A stretch of 18,405 nt of DNA, from contig CAJUBM010000055.1 of the NCBI GenBank assembly GCA_910584735.1, forward strand, positions 1 to 18,405, read 5' to 3'. The notes under the pieces were generated by a model. It saw only the letters and a list, made by a program, of their open reading frames with translations, had not been told where the DNA came from and ran no database searches. Origin of the DNA: an uncultured Muribaculaceae bacterium (GTDB taxonomy: Bacteria > Bacteroidota > Bacteroidia > Bacteroidales > Muribaculaceae). Shown here piece by piece: positions 1 through 7,775 of this stretch (position 1 is the stretch's first letter; every line of letters begins with the position of its first letter). The position numbers were made by a program, and so were the translations under genes.

Positions 1-32
1 AGGCGCTGCATCTGGGATGCAGCGCCTGTTTT
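1..32. terminator. Intrinsic terminator at the end of the nuo-atp array
   Basis: Bases 1-12 and 16-27 are perfect inverted repeats (12-bp stem, GC-rich, 3-nt loop TGG). On the plus strand the stem is followed by a short T run (GTTTTAAAT). On the minus strand the stem is preceded by AAAAC, and the expected T run would fall left of base 1, outside the window. The hairpin lies 34 bp beyond the nuoN stop, so it most likely ends the minus-strand array. It may also work in both directions. The minus-strand U tract cannot be seen here. Confidence 0.8.
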
Positions 33-61
33 AAATAAAAGTTGATAGATAAATTGTGTTG

Positions 62-1528
62 TCAGGGGATGGCGGCAAAGAGGCCGGAGGTCTGAGAGGT
101 GGTGATGATGGTGTCGTAGAAGAAACTTACGATACCGAGGCCGATGATACCGGCAACGCATATCCACAAGCCGAGACGTTCGGCACAACCGCTGCGGAAG
201 GTGGCAATCTGCGGTTCCTCGGGAGAGATGTACATGGCTTTCACCACCAACAGATAGTAGTAGAGCGAAACTATGGTGTTGATAAGGGCGATAAGCACAA
301 GGATGTAGATGGCAATCGAACCCTGGCCGATGGCGGCGGTGAAGATGAAGAACTTGCTGAAGAATCCGGCGAACGGCGGGATACCGGCCAATGAGAACAT
401 GGCGAGCATCATGGCGCAGGCCAGCCAAGGGTTGGTTCGCGACAGGCCGTTGTAGTCGGTCATTTCTACCTTGCCGGTCTTGTTCTCTATGGCGCCGATA
501 ACGCCGAAAGCTCCGAGGTTAGAGAAGATGTAGACAAGGATGTAGAACATCAGCGCGGCCATGCCCCCTTCGTTACATCCCTCTATGCCGAGCATGATAT
601 AACCGGCCTGTGAGATGGAGGAGAACGCAAGGAAGCGTTTCATGTTCTTCTGACGGATAGCGAAAAGGTTACCGATGGTAATGGTGAGGATAATCAGGGC
701 GTAGAGCATCCACTCCCATACCTGCGAATAGAACGCGCCGAAACACTGCACCAGCACAACAAGGAAGGCAAACGCCGCAGCACCTTTCGAGATAACCGAC
801 AGATAAGAGGTGACGGAAGTCGGGGCTCCCTGATAGACATCGGCAGTCCACAGATGGAAAGGTACGAGCGACAGCTTGAAACCTATACCGGCTATCACGA
901 AAGCGAGCGCACAGACAAGCATCGCCGAGTTCTCACCCTGGAGGTTACGGGCTATCTCGGAGAAATACATTGTGCCGGAAAGGCCGTAGACAAACGAAAG
1001 TCCCATCATGAAGATGGCAGAGGAGAATACCGCTGTGAGCATGTATTTGATAGCCGCCTCATGGCTCTCATAACGGTTCTTGTCGAAAGCCACCATGGCT
1101 GCCAGCGGCAGGGAGGCAGACTCCAGACCGATAAGGAACACGAGGAAGTGACGTGCCGAAATCATGAGGTACATGCCGAAGAGCGTGACAAGCAGCAGTT
1201 CGTAGAACTCGCCACGGCGCATAGACTGCATTTCCGAATCGGTCCACTTCGTGGCCTGTATCAGCACGATAAGTACGCCGACATTAAGGATGTTCTTAAT
1301 CAGTGAACATACGGGCGAGGTGACATACATGCCATCGAAAGCCTGTGCGGCATCTGCCGCCGGCCATATGAAGCTATACGCCGTGAAAAGGGCGAAACAC
1401 CCTACGGCGAACCACGAAGTGGCTCCCAGGGCGCGCCTGGGCATAAACGTGTCATAGAGGAAGACGAGCAGGAACACTACAAGGAGCGCTATCTCCTGCC
1501 GCATTACCAAAAACTGAGAGTAATCCAT
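62..1528 (-). CDS. nuoN: NADH-quinone oxidoreductase subunit N (complex I antiporter-like subunit)
   Basis: This is one of the three antiporter-like proton-channel subunits in the membrane arm of complex I. The 488-aa product matches the usual length of about 485 aa and is hydrophobic throughout. Channel residues of the family are present: Glu136 in FLIGLESASL, Lys218 in GFKLSLVPFH, and Lys248 in VISKGA. The segment from Lys218 to about 250 (K-LSLVPFHLWTADVYQGAPT) is the family signature of broken helix TM7 and its surroundings. The gene is the last of the array, starting 27 bp after the nuoM stop, and the terminator hairpin at 1-27 follows it. The ATG at 1528 places the first membrane helix immediately after a short polar start, as expected. 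Confidence 0.96.
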   Translation of the reverse strand: MDYSQFLVMRQEIALLVVFLLVFLYDTFMPRRALGATSWFAVGCFALFTAYSFIWPAADAAQAFDGMYVTSPVCSLIKNILNVGVLIVLIQATKWTDSEMQSMRRGEFYELLLVTLFGMYLMISARHFLVFLIGLESASLPLAAMVAFDKNRYESHEAAIKYMLTAVFSSAIFMMGLSFVYGLSGTMYFSEIARNLQGENSAMLVCALAFVIAGIGFKLSLVPFHLWTADVYQGAPTSVTSYLSVISKGAAAFAFLVVLVQCFGAFYSQVWEWMLYALIILTITIGNLFAIRQKNMKRFLAFSSISQAGYIMLGIEGCNEGGMAALMFYILVYIFSNLGAFGVIGAIENKTGKVEMTDYNGLSRTNPWLACAMMLAMFSLAGIPPFAGFFSKFFIFTAAIGQGSIAIYILVLIALINTIVSLYYYLLVVKAMYISPEEPQIATFRSGCAERLGLWICVAGIIGLGIVSFFYDTIITTSQTSGLFAAIP

Positions 1529-1555
1529 ATTAGGTCGCTGTATTATCCTACGGCA

Positions 1556-3049
1556 TTACATGCCGATGGCATGGAAGATTTCAGGGTTAAATGTGAAGCG
1601 TATGAGCCATTCGAAGAACTCGGGGAAGCAACCGATTCCGGCCACGCATACGATGAGCGTGACAACAGACAGGCGTTCCCACCATGTGGCATCGGTAAGG
1701 GAAAGATGGTGCTCGTCCTGCACAGGGCCGAACAGCAGCTTTCCGACAACACGGAGTATATATACCGCCGTAATCACGATGGAGCAGCAGGCTACGATTG
1801 TGAATACGCGGTGGAACATGTCGGCATGTTCGAACGAGCCTACGAAGATAGTCATCTCCGCAACGAAGCCTGACAGACCCGGAAGACCTAACGAAGCCAT
1901 ACCGGCTATAACGTAGCCCACGCCGAGGAACGGCATTATCTTCATAAGGCCACCCATCAGACGTATGTCACGCGTATGCGTACGGCCGTATATCATACCT
2001 ATCAAGGCGAAGAACAGGGCCGTCATCAGACCGTGGGAGAGCATCTGCATGATGGCACCGGTAAGAGCCGTGGTGTTAATCATCAGGATTGCGAAAAGCA
2101 CCATGCCGCAGTGCGACACCGAGGAGTAGGCGTTGATATATTTGAGGTCGGTCTGCACACAGGCTGAAAACGCACCGTAGACCACCGAGATACCGGTAAG
2201 GATAAGGAATATCCATGCCAGGTCGTTGGCAGCCTCAGGCATCAGATACATGGCCACGCGGAAGCAGCCGTAACCTCCCAGCTTCATAAGCACACCGGCA
2301 TGGAGCATCGACACCGCTGTCGGGGCGCAGGCATGACCGTCAGGACTCCATGTATGGAACGGGAACATGGCACCCAACACGCCGAAGCCCACAAAGCACA
2401 TGGGGAAGAGGAAATACTGCCATCCCTTGTCGATGTGCGCGTGGTTTGCAATCTCTATGATATTCCATGAGTTCAAACCGGCCTGGTAATATATGCCTAT
2501 CAGGGAGAGCATCAGGAAGGCCGAGCCGCCCATAAGCATGAGGGTCAGCTTCATAGCCGAATACTCCTTGCGTCCTGTACCCCACTGCCCGATTAGCAGG
2601 TACATCGGGATAAGGGCCACCTCGTAGAACATGAACATGGTGAAGAGGTCCACGGAGATAAAGAAACCGAACACACCGGTGGAAAGCAGCAGCAGCCACA
2701 TGAAGAAATGGCGGGCGTTGTCAATCTTCCATGATGCGAACGAGCCGGCAAACACGATAATAGACGAAAGGATCAGCATGGCTATCGACACACCGTCGAC
2801 CCCCACGGCAAGATGTATGTTCAGGGGGGCGAACCAAGTCCAGGAGCCGGTGAAAAGCATCTCCTCGGTGTTTCCCGCCTGGCGTAACATTATATAGTCG
2901 GCCAGCACCCACGCACTCAGGGCCAGTAGCGCGGTCGAACCTATTATAGCCACGGCGCGCACCCCCTTTATTCCCCGGCACAGGGCGAATCCCCCGAGCA
3001 TCAGCAGGGGAATCACTACGAAATAAATCAGAATATTTGAAAACAACAT
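1556..3049 (-). CDS. nuoM: NADH-quinone oxidoreductase subunit M (complex I antiporter-like subunit)
   Basis: This is a membrane-arm proton-channel subunit of complex I, 497 aa long (family usually about 500). Glu143 in FMFYEVALIPMYLLIGQWG matches the conserved TM5 glutamate, and Lys256 in GVLMKLGGYG matches the conserved TM8 lysine. The TM7 signature is recognisable as PFHTWSPDGHACAPTAVS (230-247) but differs from the common PFHTWLPDAH form. The lysine normally found five residues before the signature proline (Lys234 in E. coli) is Leu225 here. The codon is TTG on the coding strand, and the flanking frame is intact. NuoL and NuoN in this window keep that lysine. The gene lies 70 bp after nuoL and 27 bp before nuoN. 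No promoter is visible in the 70-bp gap. The identification is secure; the effect of the substitution is not known. Confidence 0.96.
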   Translation of the reverse strand: MLFSNILIYFVVIPLLMLGGFALCRGIKGVRAVAIIGSTALLALSAWVLADYIMLRQAGNTEEMLFTGSWTWFAPLNIHLAVGVDGVSIAMLILSSIIVFAGSFASWKIDNARHFFMWLLLLSTGVFGFFISVDLFTMFMFYEVALIPMYLLIGQWGTGRKEYSAMKLTLMLMGGSAFLMLSLIGIYYQAGLNSWNIIEIANHAHIDKGWQYFLFPMCFVGFGVLGAMFPFHTWSPDGHACAPTAVSMLHAGVLMKLGGYGCFRVAMYLMPEAANDLAWIFLILTGISVVYGAFSACVQTDLKYINAYSSVSHCGMVLFAILMINTTALTGAIMQMLSHGLMTALFFALIGMIYGRTHTRDIRLMGGLMKIMPFLGVGYVIAGMASLGLPGLSGFVAEMTIFVGSFEHADMFHRVFTIVACCSIVITAVYILRVVGKLLFGPVQDEHHLSLTDATWWERLSVVTLIVCVAGIGCFPEFFEWLIRFTFNPEIFHAIGM

Positions 3050-3119
3050 TTCTGTCGGAATTTACTATATTTTACTGTCGTTTCTTCTTTTCAGACGTTC
3101 GATGAAACGCTAAGCGGGA

Positions 3120-5147
3120 TTACAGAACGCAAATCATGGTTACAGCAGCCAGGACGACCACACCAATCAGATACCACCAGACATACATCTGAATCCGTCC
3201 TGACTGGAAGCCGCGTATGGCCCACGACAACTTGTTGGTTACGGCGGCAAGACCGTTCATCGTGCCGTCAACAATCTGACGGTCGAACCATGCGATGGGC
3301 TTGGAGATGCACCCGAATATAATCTTGTGGGTGATGAACTGGTAGAGTTCGTCCCAATAGAAACGGTGGTGGCACCAGTCCCAAAGCGCCGGAAGAGCAT
3401 TCTTGAACTTGGCAGGCAGCGGATTCTCCTTCTTGTACATCACCGTAGCGAGTACTATGGCAGCGATTGCCACGGCAAGGCTTATCCCGGCCACGCTCCA
3501 GTCAAGAGCAGCGAGGTTGGTGAAGAAATTCACATTCTCGAACATCTCATGGCCGTTCCATGTCACGAGGTTGCCCATCGGCACGAAGCCGGCAAGACAC
3601 GAGACAACGGCGAGTATAACCAACGGAAGGGTCATGGTCCAAGGCTGGTCGTGCGGTGCATGGTGTCCCTCGGGAACCTTGTGTTCCTTCCACCAGAATA
3701 TCAGGTAGTAGAGACGGAACATATAGAACGCCGTCAGACCTGCCACGGCCGACATCCAGATATACCAGAAGATGGAATGTCCCATCGTTGCCGTAAGAAT
3801 CTCATCTTTCGAGAAGAATCCGGCAAAGGGTATGATACCGGCGATGGCAAGACACCCGATAAGGAAGGTGATATGGGTTATCGGCATATGCTTGCGCAGG
3901 CCGTGCATGGCAGTGTAGTCGTTAGAGCCTATGGCGTGAATAAGAGCGCCGGCGCAGAGGAACAGCAGAGCCTTGAACATGGCGTGTGTGAAGAGGTGGA
4001 ACATACCTGCCATGTAGCCCAGGCCGTGATGGAACTCCGGACGTGCAACGCCCAGGGAAACCATCATGAAAGCAATCTGCGATATGGTGGAGAAGGCCAA
4101 CACACGCTTGATGTCAATCTGCGTACATGCCACCATCGCGGCATAGAAAGCTGTCAGGGCGCCCACTACGACTATTATGTCGAGTGCCACCGTCTCCATA
4201 AGGTAGAGCGGGAACAGACGGGCAACAAGGTAGACACCGGCAACAACCATCGTAGCGGCGTGAATAAGCGCCGAGACGGGTGTCGGGCCTTCCATTGCAT
4301 CGGGGAGCCAGATATGGAGCGGCATCATGGCCGACTTACCCATACCGCCCATGAATATCAGCACCAGCGCCCAGGTCAGCACCGAGCCACCCATAAACAC
4401 TGGAGCAGCCGATGTGGCGAATATGTTCTTTATTCCTTCCGCCGTGCCCTCGTTTATCTGATATACTCCGGCAGCAACCTCGGTAGAGGTAAGGTCTGTG
4501 AAGTTGAACGTTCCGGTGTAGAAGCTCAGCACAAGGATACCGATAAGGAATCCGAGGTCGGCGAAACGTGTTACGATGAAAGCCTTCTTCGAGGCCGATA
4601 CCGCCGATGGTTTGGTATAATAGAAACCGATAAGCAGGTAGGATGAAGCACCCACGAGCTCCCAGAATATATACATCTGGAAGATATTGGTTGCCACAAC
4701 CAGTCCGAGCATCGAGAACGAGAAGAGGCTCAGGAAGGCATAAAAACGCTGGAAGCCCGTCTCCCACACCCCGTGATGGTCGCGCATATAGCCGTTGCTA
4801 TAGAGGTGGACCATGAAAGAGATGGTGGTAATCACCACCAACAGCAGGGCCGAGATAGGATCAAGCAGGAAGCCCAGGCGTATAACGAGTTTCTCGGTAA
4901 ACGCCAGCCAGTCGTGATTGAAAATCAACGCCTGGAGACGCACGTGCGTATCGGCATCCACAAAATCGGGATTCCCGGAAAAGAAATAAGTGAAAGCCGT
5001 GATGTAAGCCAGTACGGCTGTAACGCCCATACCTGCCGTGCCGAGTACGCCGGCCATGCGGTGACTCATCTTATGGCCCAGCAGCCCCAGCAGGAGGAAC
5101 ATCCCCAGGGGTATGAGCAGAATTAAAAGAGGAATTACAGGTGACAT
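3120..5147 (-). CDS. nuoL: NADH-quinone oxidoreductase subunit L (complex I antiporter-like subunit)
   Basis: This is the distal membrane-arm proton-channel subunit, which normally carries the long lateral helix that runs along the membrane arm. At 675 aa it is longer than the E. coli protein (about 613) but within the family range. Glu163 in the FWELVGASSYLLIGFYY segment and Lys271 in GGMGKSAMMPLHIWLPDAM are the conserved channel residues. The signature EGPTPVSALIHAATMV follows at 286-301. The C-terminal region (about 570-675) contains a Trp-rich polar segment and a final hydrophobic helix, consistent with the lateral helix and terminal anchor. The gene starts 8 bp after the nuoK stop, so translation is probably coupled. 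Confidence 0.97.
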   Translation of the reverse strand: MSPVIPLLILLIPLGMFLLLGLLGHKMSHRMAGVLGTAGMGVTAVLAYITAFTYFFSGNPDFVDADTHVRLQALIFNHDWLAFTEKLVIRLGFLLDPISALLLVVITTISFMVHLYSNGYMRDHHGVWETGFQRFYAFLSLFSFSMLGLVVATNIFQMYIFWELVGASSYLLIGFYYTKPSAVSASKKAFIVTRFADLGFLIGILVLSFYTGTFNFTDLTSTEVAAGVYQINEGTAEGIKNIFATSAAPVFMGGSVLTWALVLIFMGGMGKSAMMPLHIWLPDAMEGPTPVSALIHAATMVVAGVYLVARLFPLYLMETVALDIIVVVGALTAFYAAMVACTQIDIKRVLAFSTISQIAFMMVSLGVARPEFHHGLGYMAGMFHLFTHAMFKALLFLCAGALIHAIGSNDYTAMHGLRKHMPITHITFLIGCLAIAGIIPFAGFFSKDEILTATMGHSIFWYIWMSAVAGLTAFYMFRLYYLIFWWKEHKVPEGHHAPHDQPWTMTLPLVILAVVSCLAGFVPMGNLVTWNGHEMFENVNFFTNLAALDWSVAGISLAVAIAAIVLATVMYKKENPLPAKFKNALPALWDWCHHRFYWDELYQFITHKIIFGCISKPIAWFDRQIVDGTMNGLAAVTNKLSWAIRGFQSGRIQMYVWWYLIGVVVLAAVTMICVL

Positions 5148-5155
5148 ATCGGCAC

Positions 5156-5467
5156 TTAATTTTTCATTTTAGTAACATCGGCCACATCAATATTCTCCGA
5201 CACGCGGAACACATTGATGATGATAGCGATAGCCAGGGCAGTCTCGGCAGCGGCCAGACCGATGGCGAACAAGGAGAAGAACATACCCTCCAACTGGCCC
5301 GGGAAGAGGAAGCGGTTGAACACCGTGAAGTTGATGTCGACCGCGTTCAGCATAAGTTCGAGCGAGATGAGGATAGCAATCATGTTCCGGCGGGTGATGA
5401 ATCCATAAAGACCGCAGCAAAACATGAAAAGGCTCGGAATAAGATAGAAAAGAATAGTTATGTCCAT
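5156..5467 (-). CDS. nuoK: NADH-quinone oxidoreductase subunit K
   Basis: This is a small membrane-arm subunit that links the quinone end of complex I to the antiporter-like subunits (MrpC-like). The 103-aa length matches the family (about 100). Three hydrophobic helices are visible. The two conserved intramembrane glutamates are Glu37 (ILISLELMLNAV) and Glu75 (LAAAETALAIAI), equivalent to E. coli Glu36 and Glu72, which are part of the proton-transfer chain. The gene starts 15 bp after the nuoJ stop and ends 8 bp before nuoL. The start is fixed by the typical short N-terminus before helix 1. Confidence 0.96.
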   Translation of the reverse strand: MDITILFYLIPSLFMFCCGLYGFITRRNMIAILISLELMLNAVDINFTVFNRFLFPGQLEGMFFSLFAIGLAAAETALAIAIIINVFRVSENIDVADVTKMKN

Positions 5468-5482
5468 TTTTCCGTTGTCTTT

Positions 5483-5998
5483 TTAATGGTTTTTGCGGGC
5501 GATTACCACACCGCCTATAATACAGGCAAGCAAGAGTACCGAGATGGCTTCGAACGGCAGCATATACTGCGCGTGTCCGGTGCCGAGGAGGGTCTCTCCG
5601 ATTAATTGCATGTCGGGGTTGGAACCCGATGCGCGGGCCGTGAGAAACTCTGTGCGGCTCACCAGCGAGTAACCCGCCACGCCGAGCATAGCCAGCGCGC
5701 CAAGCAGTCCCAGGAGCCGTTTCTTAGAAGCGAGTTTGGCGCTGTTGTCGCCCGGGTGGCTCGTCAGGAGTATGGAGAAGACGAACAGCACCACGATGCC
5801 TCCGGCGTAAACCGCAATCTGCACGGCCCCCAGGAACTCGTAGTCCAACTGGAAATAGTATGCAGCCGTAGCAAACAGGGTAAACAGCAGGTAGGTGGCG
5901 GCGCGCAGAATCTTGCGCGTGGTTACAGCAAGCACCGAGCATACGACAATCACGGCAGTGATTATCACATAAGCGATGAAACTTCCTACTGATTCCAT
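5483..5998 (-). CDS. nuoJ: NADH-quinone oxidoreductase subunit J
   Basis: This is a membrane subunit of complex I whose third helix contains the pi-bulge implicated in coupling quinone reduction to proton transfer. At 171 aa it is close to the usual 165-200. Four to five hydrophobic helices can be seen. The family motif around the conserved tyrosine is present as AVYAGGIVVLFVFSILL, with Tyr64. A polar loop (about 80-120) separates the helix bundle from the last helix, which ends in a basic ARKNH tail. The gene starts 9 bp after the nuoI stop and is followed 15 bp later by nuoK. Confidence 0.95.
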   Translation of the reverse strand: MESVGSFIAYVIITAVIVVCSVLAVTTRKILRAATYLLFTLFATAAYYFQLDYEFLGAVQIAVYAGGIVVLFVFSILLTSHPGDNSAKLASKKRLLGLLGALAMLGVAGYSLVSRTEFLTARASGSNPDMQLIGETLLGTGHAQYMLPFEAISVLLLACIIGGVVIARKNH

Positions 5999-6007
5999 AT
6001 ATCTTTC

Positions 6008-6766
6008 TTATTTTTTATTTTCAGACTCATTGGCGCCTCCGTTGGCGGCAGCCGCTTTCTCGGCTTTGAGACGTGCGGCCTTCTCAAGGGCGGCGCGTAT
6101 CTTGGCCTGCTTCTCGGGATCGCCGGCAGCGGCCTCGATTGCCTTCTTAGCCTTTTCGTCAAGCTCTACGGCCGGAGCGGCTGTGGCAGGCGCTGTCTCC
6201 CCGGCAGCTGCGGCTGCTTTCTTGGCGGCTGCGGCAGCCTTGGCGGCCTCGATTTTTGCAGCTTTCTCAGCTTCGAGCTTGGCAATCTGCTCGGGAGTTG
6301 GCTTCGGCTCCTCCTTCTCGGGGAGGTAGTTAAGCTGCTTCACGAGCTTGGAGCGGGTGAATACAGCCTGTTCGAAATCATTTGAAAACTCCAGGGCGTT
6401 CGTAGGACAAGTGGTGACACAGAGCTGGCAGAACGTACACGAACCCAGGTCGTAGATATACTTGTCAAGTTTCTTTTTCTTCTTTCCGTCCCAGGTATCG
6501 ACCATCTTCGACTGGATGGTGATGGTACCGTTCGGACAGTTTCGCTCGCATGTCCCGCAGGCTATACAGCGATGGTTGCCGTCCTTGTCGTAGATTAATT
6601 CAAGGACTGCACGGAAACGCTGCGAGATATGCATCTCATCGCGGTTTTCAGGATATCTTTCAGTTATCTTAGGTGTGACAAACTCCTTGCCGGTGACCTG
6701 CATACCTTTTAACAGGGATGCCACCCCGGCGCCTAAGGATGAAAAATAATCTTTTATACTACCCAT
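6008..6766 (-). CDS. nuoI: NADH-quinone oxidoreductase subunit I, with long Ala/Lys/Glu-rich C-terminal extension
   Basis: This is the peripheral-arm subunit that carries two [4Fe-4S] clusters (N6a and N6b) and passes electrons towards NuoB. Two ferredoxin-type motifs are intact: Cys67, 70, 73 and 77 in CIACGTCERNCP, and Cys110, 113, 116 and 120 in CTFCQLCVTTCP. At 252 aa the protein is much longer than typical NuoI (about 150-180). The excess is a low-complexity tail from about residue 151, made of Ala, Lys and Glu with some Pro. It is predicted by eye to be helical or coiled, resembling TolA-type repeats. The frame is open across the tail and ends nine bases before nuoJ, so it looks like a genuine extension and not a misread stop. 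The gene follows atpG after 67 bp and is the first nuo gene downstream of the ATP synthase block. Confidence 0.95.
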   Translation of the reverse strand: MGSIKDYFSSLGAGVASLLKGMQVTGKEFVTPKITERYPENRDEMHISQRFRAVLELIYDKDGNHRCIACGTCERNCPNGTITIQSKMVDTWDGKKKKKLDKYIYDLGSCTFCQLCVTTCPTNALEFSNDFEQAVFTRSKLVKQLNYLPEKEEPKPTPEQIAKLEAEKAAKIEAAKAAAAAKKAAAAAGETAPATAAPAVELDEKAKKAIEAAAGDPEKQAKIRAALEKAARLKAEKAAAANGGANESENKK

Positions 6767-6833
6767 TTTTCAGATTTGGATTTATAGAGTCTCTGTAAAA
6801 GAGTTTCCGGTTTCGTTTCTATGGATTGTGCCG

Positions 6834-7718
6834 TCAGTCGCGCACCTGGCCTCCGAGAATGTCGAGGAGTTCGGTGGTTATAGCGGCCTGGCGCAGCTTG
6901 TTGAATTCAAGATTCAGCTGCTCGCGCAGTTTTTTAGCATTGTCGTTCGCGCTCTGCATTGCCATAACCCTGGCGGCCTGCTCGCTGGCGCGGTTCTCAG
7001 TGAATATATCCTGCATCAGCGCCAACAGGTACATGGGCAGGATTTTATCAAAAATCGCCGCAGGGGATGGTTCGAAGAGGTAGGGACGCGCCTGCACCTC
7101 CTTGCCCGCCTCGGAAAACGCCGATGCGCTCACCGGGAGCAACTGCGCCGTCTCCAGGCGCTGTCGGCTGATGCTCTTGAACGACATATACACGGCTTCC
7201 ACACGGTCAGCCTCGCCACGGAGGAACATATCACGCAGACGCCATATGAAGTCGCGCACCTTGGTGTCGGCACTCTTGGAATCTACCCCTTCGGCAGACA
7301 TGGTATCCACTCCCGGCAGACTAATCTTGCCACATGCCTTGGCCATCTTCGCTCCTACGGCACAGACCGTGATACGCGCACCTTGCCCCAGTTCCTGGCG
7401 CAGGTCGGCGATACGCTGCAACAACTGCTTGAATATATTCACGTTGTACGCGCCGCAGAGGCCATCGTCAGAACCCCATACCACGATAATGGCGCGCTGT
7501 ACGGGGCGCTCCTCCATCAGAGGCGAGGCGAAAGTGGCATCTGAATCGGCAAGGTTCGCCATGATAGTCTCCACCTGGTCGCGGAACGGACGGAGCTGCC
7601 TGAGGGCTTGCTCGGCCTTATGCATCTTGGCGGAGGAAATCATCTTCATTGCGCCGGTAATCTTCTCGGAAGAAGCCACCGACCCGATGCGTCCTTTCAG
7701 TTCTCTTAGTGTAGCCAT
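6834..7718 (-). CDS. atpG: F1Fo ATP synthase gamma subunit
   Basis: This is the central-stalk rotor subunit, which turns inside the alpha3-beta3 hexamer and couples c-ring rotation to catalysis. At 294 aa it matches the family (about 285-295). The N-terminal helix MATLRELKGRIGSVASSEKI with the following TGAMKMISSAKM is typical. The C-terminal helix contains MAMQSANDNAKKL and ends in TELLDILGG, which is the strongest family signature (RQAAITTEL region). The gene is the last of the ATP synthase set, starting 57 bp after the atpA stop and followed 67 bp later by nuoI. No terminator-like hairpin with a U run is visible in that downstream gap. Confidence 0.97.
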   Translation of the reverse strand: MATLRELKGRIGSVASSEKITGAMKMISSAKMHKAEQALRQLRPFRDQVETIMANLADSDATFASPLMEERPVQRAIIVVWGSDDGLCGAYNVNIFKQLLQRIADLRQELGQGARITVCAVGAKMAKACGKISLPGVDTMSAEGVDSKSADTKVRDFIWRLRDMFLRGEADRVEAVYMSFKSISRQRLETAQLLPVSASAFSEAGKEVQARPYLFEPSPAAIFDKILPMYLLALMQDIFTENRASEQAARVMAMQSANDNAKKLREQLNLEFNKLRQAAITTELLDILGGQVRD

Positions 7719-7775
7719 AGGTTTGTTATGGAGTGGAAAAACTTAATCTCTTATTTGGCACCCTCTCAGCTTGAT

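Noticed and set aside
3327..4646. 439-aa open frame on the plus strand
   Set aside because: It is entirely antisense to nuoL, has a His/Arg/Glu/Gly-rich composition typical of an antisense shadow, and shows no recognisable domain.
6767..6833. Possible terminator or promoter at the atpG-nuoI junction
   Set aside because: Only a 5-pair stem with a mismatch (around AGAGTCTCT) and no U run. There is no TAnnTTTG element, so read-through is more likely.
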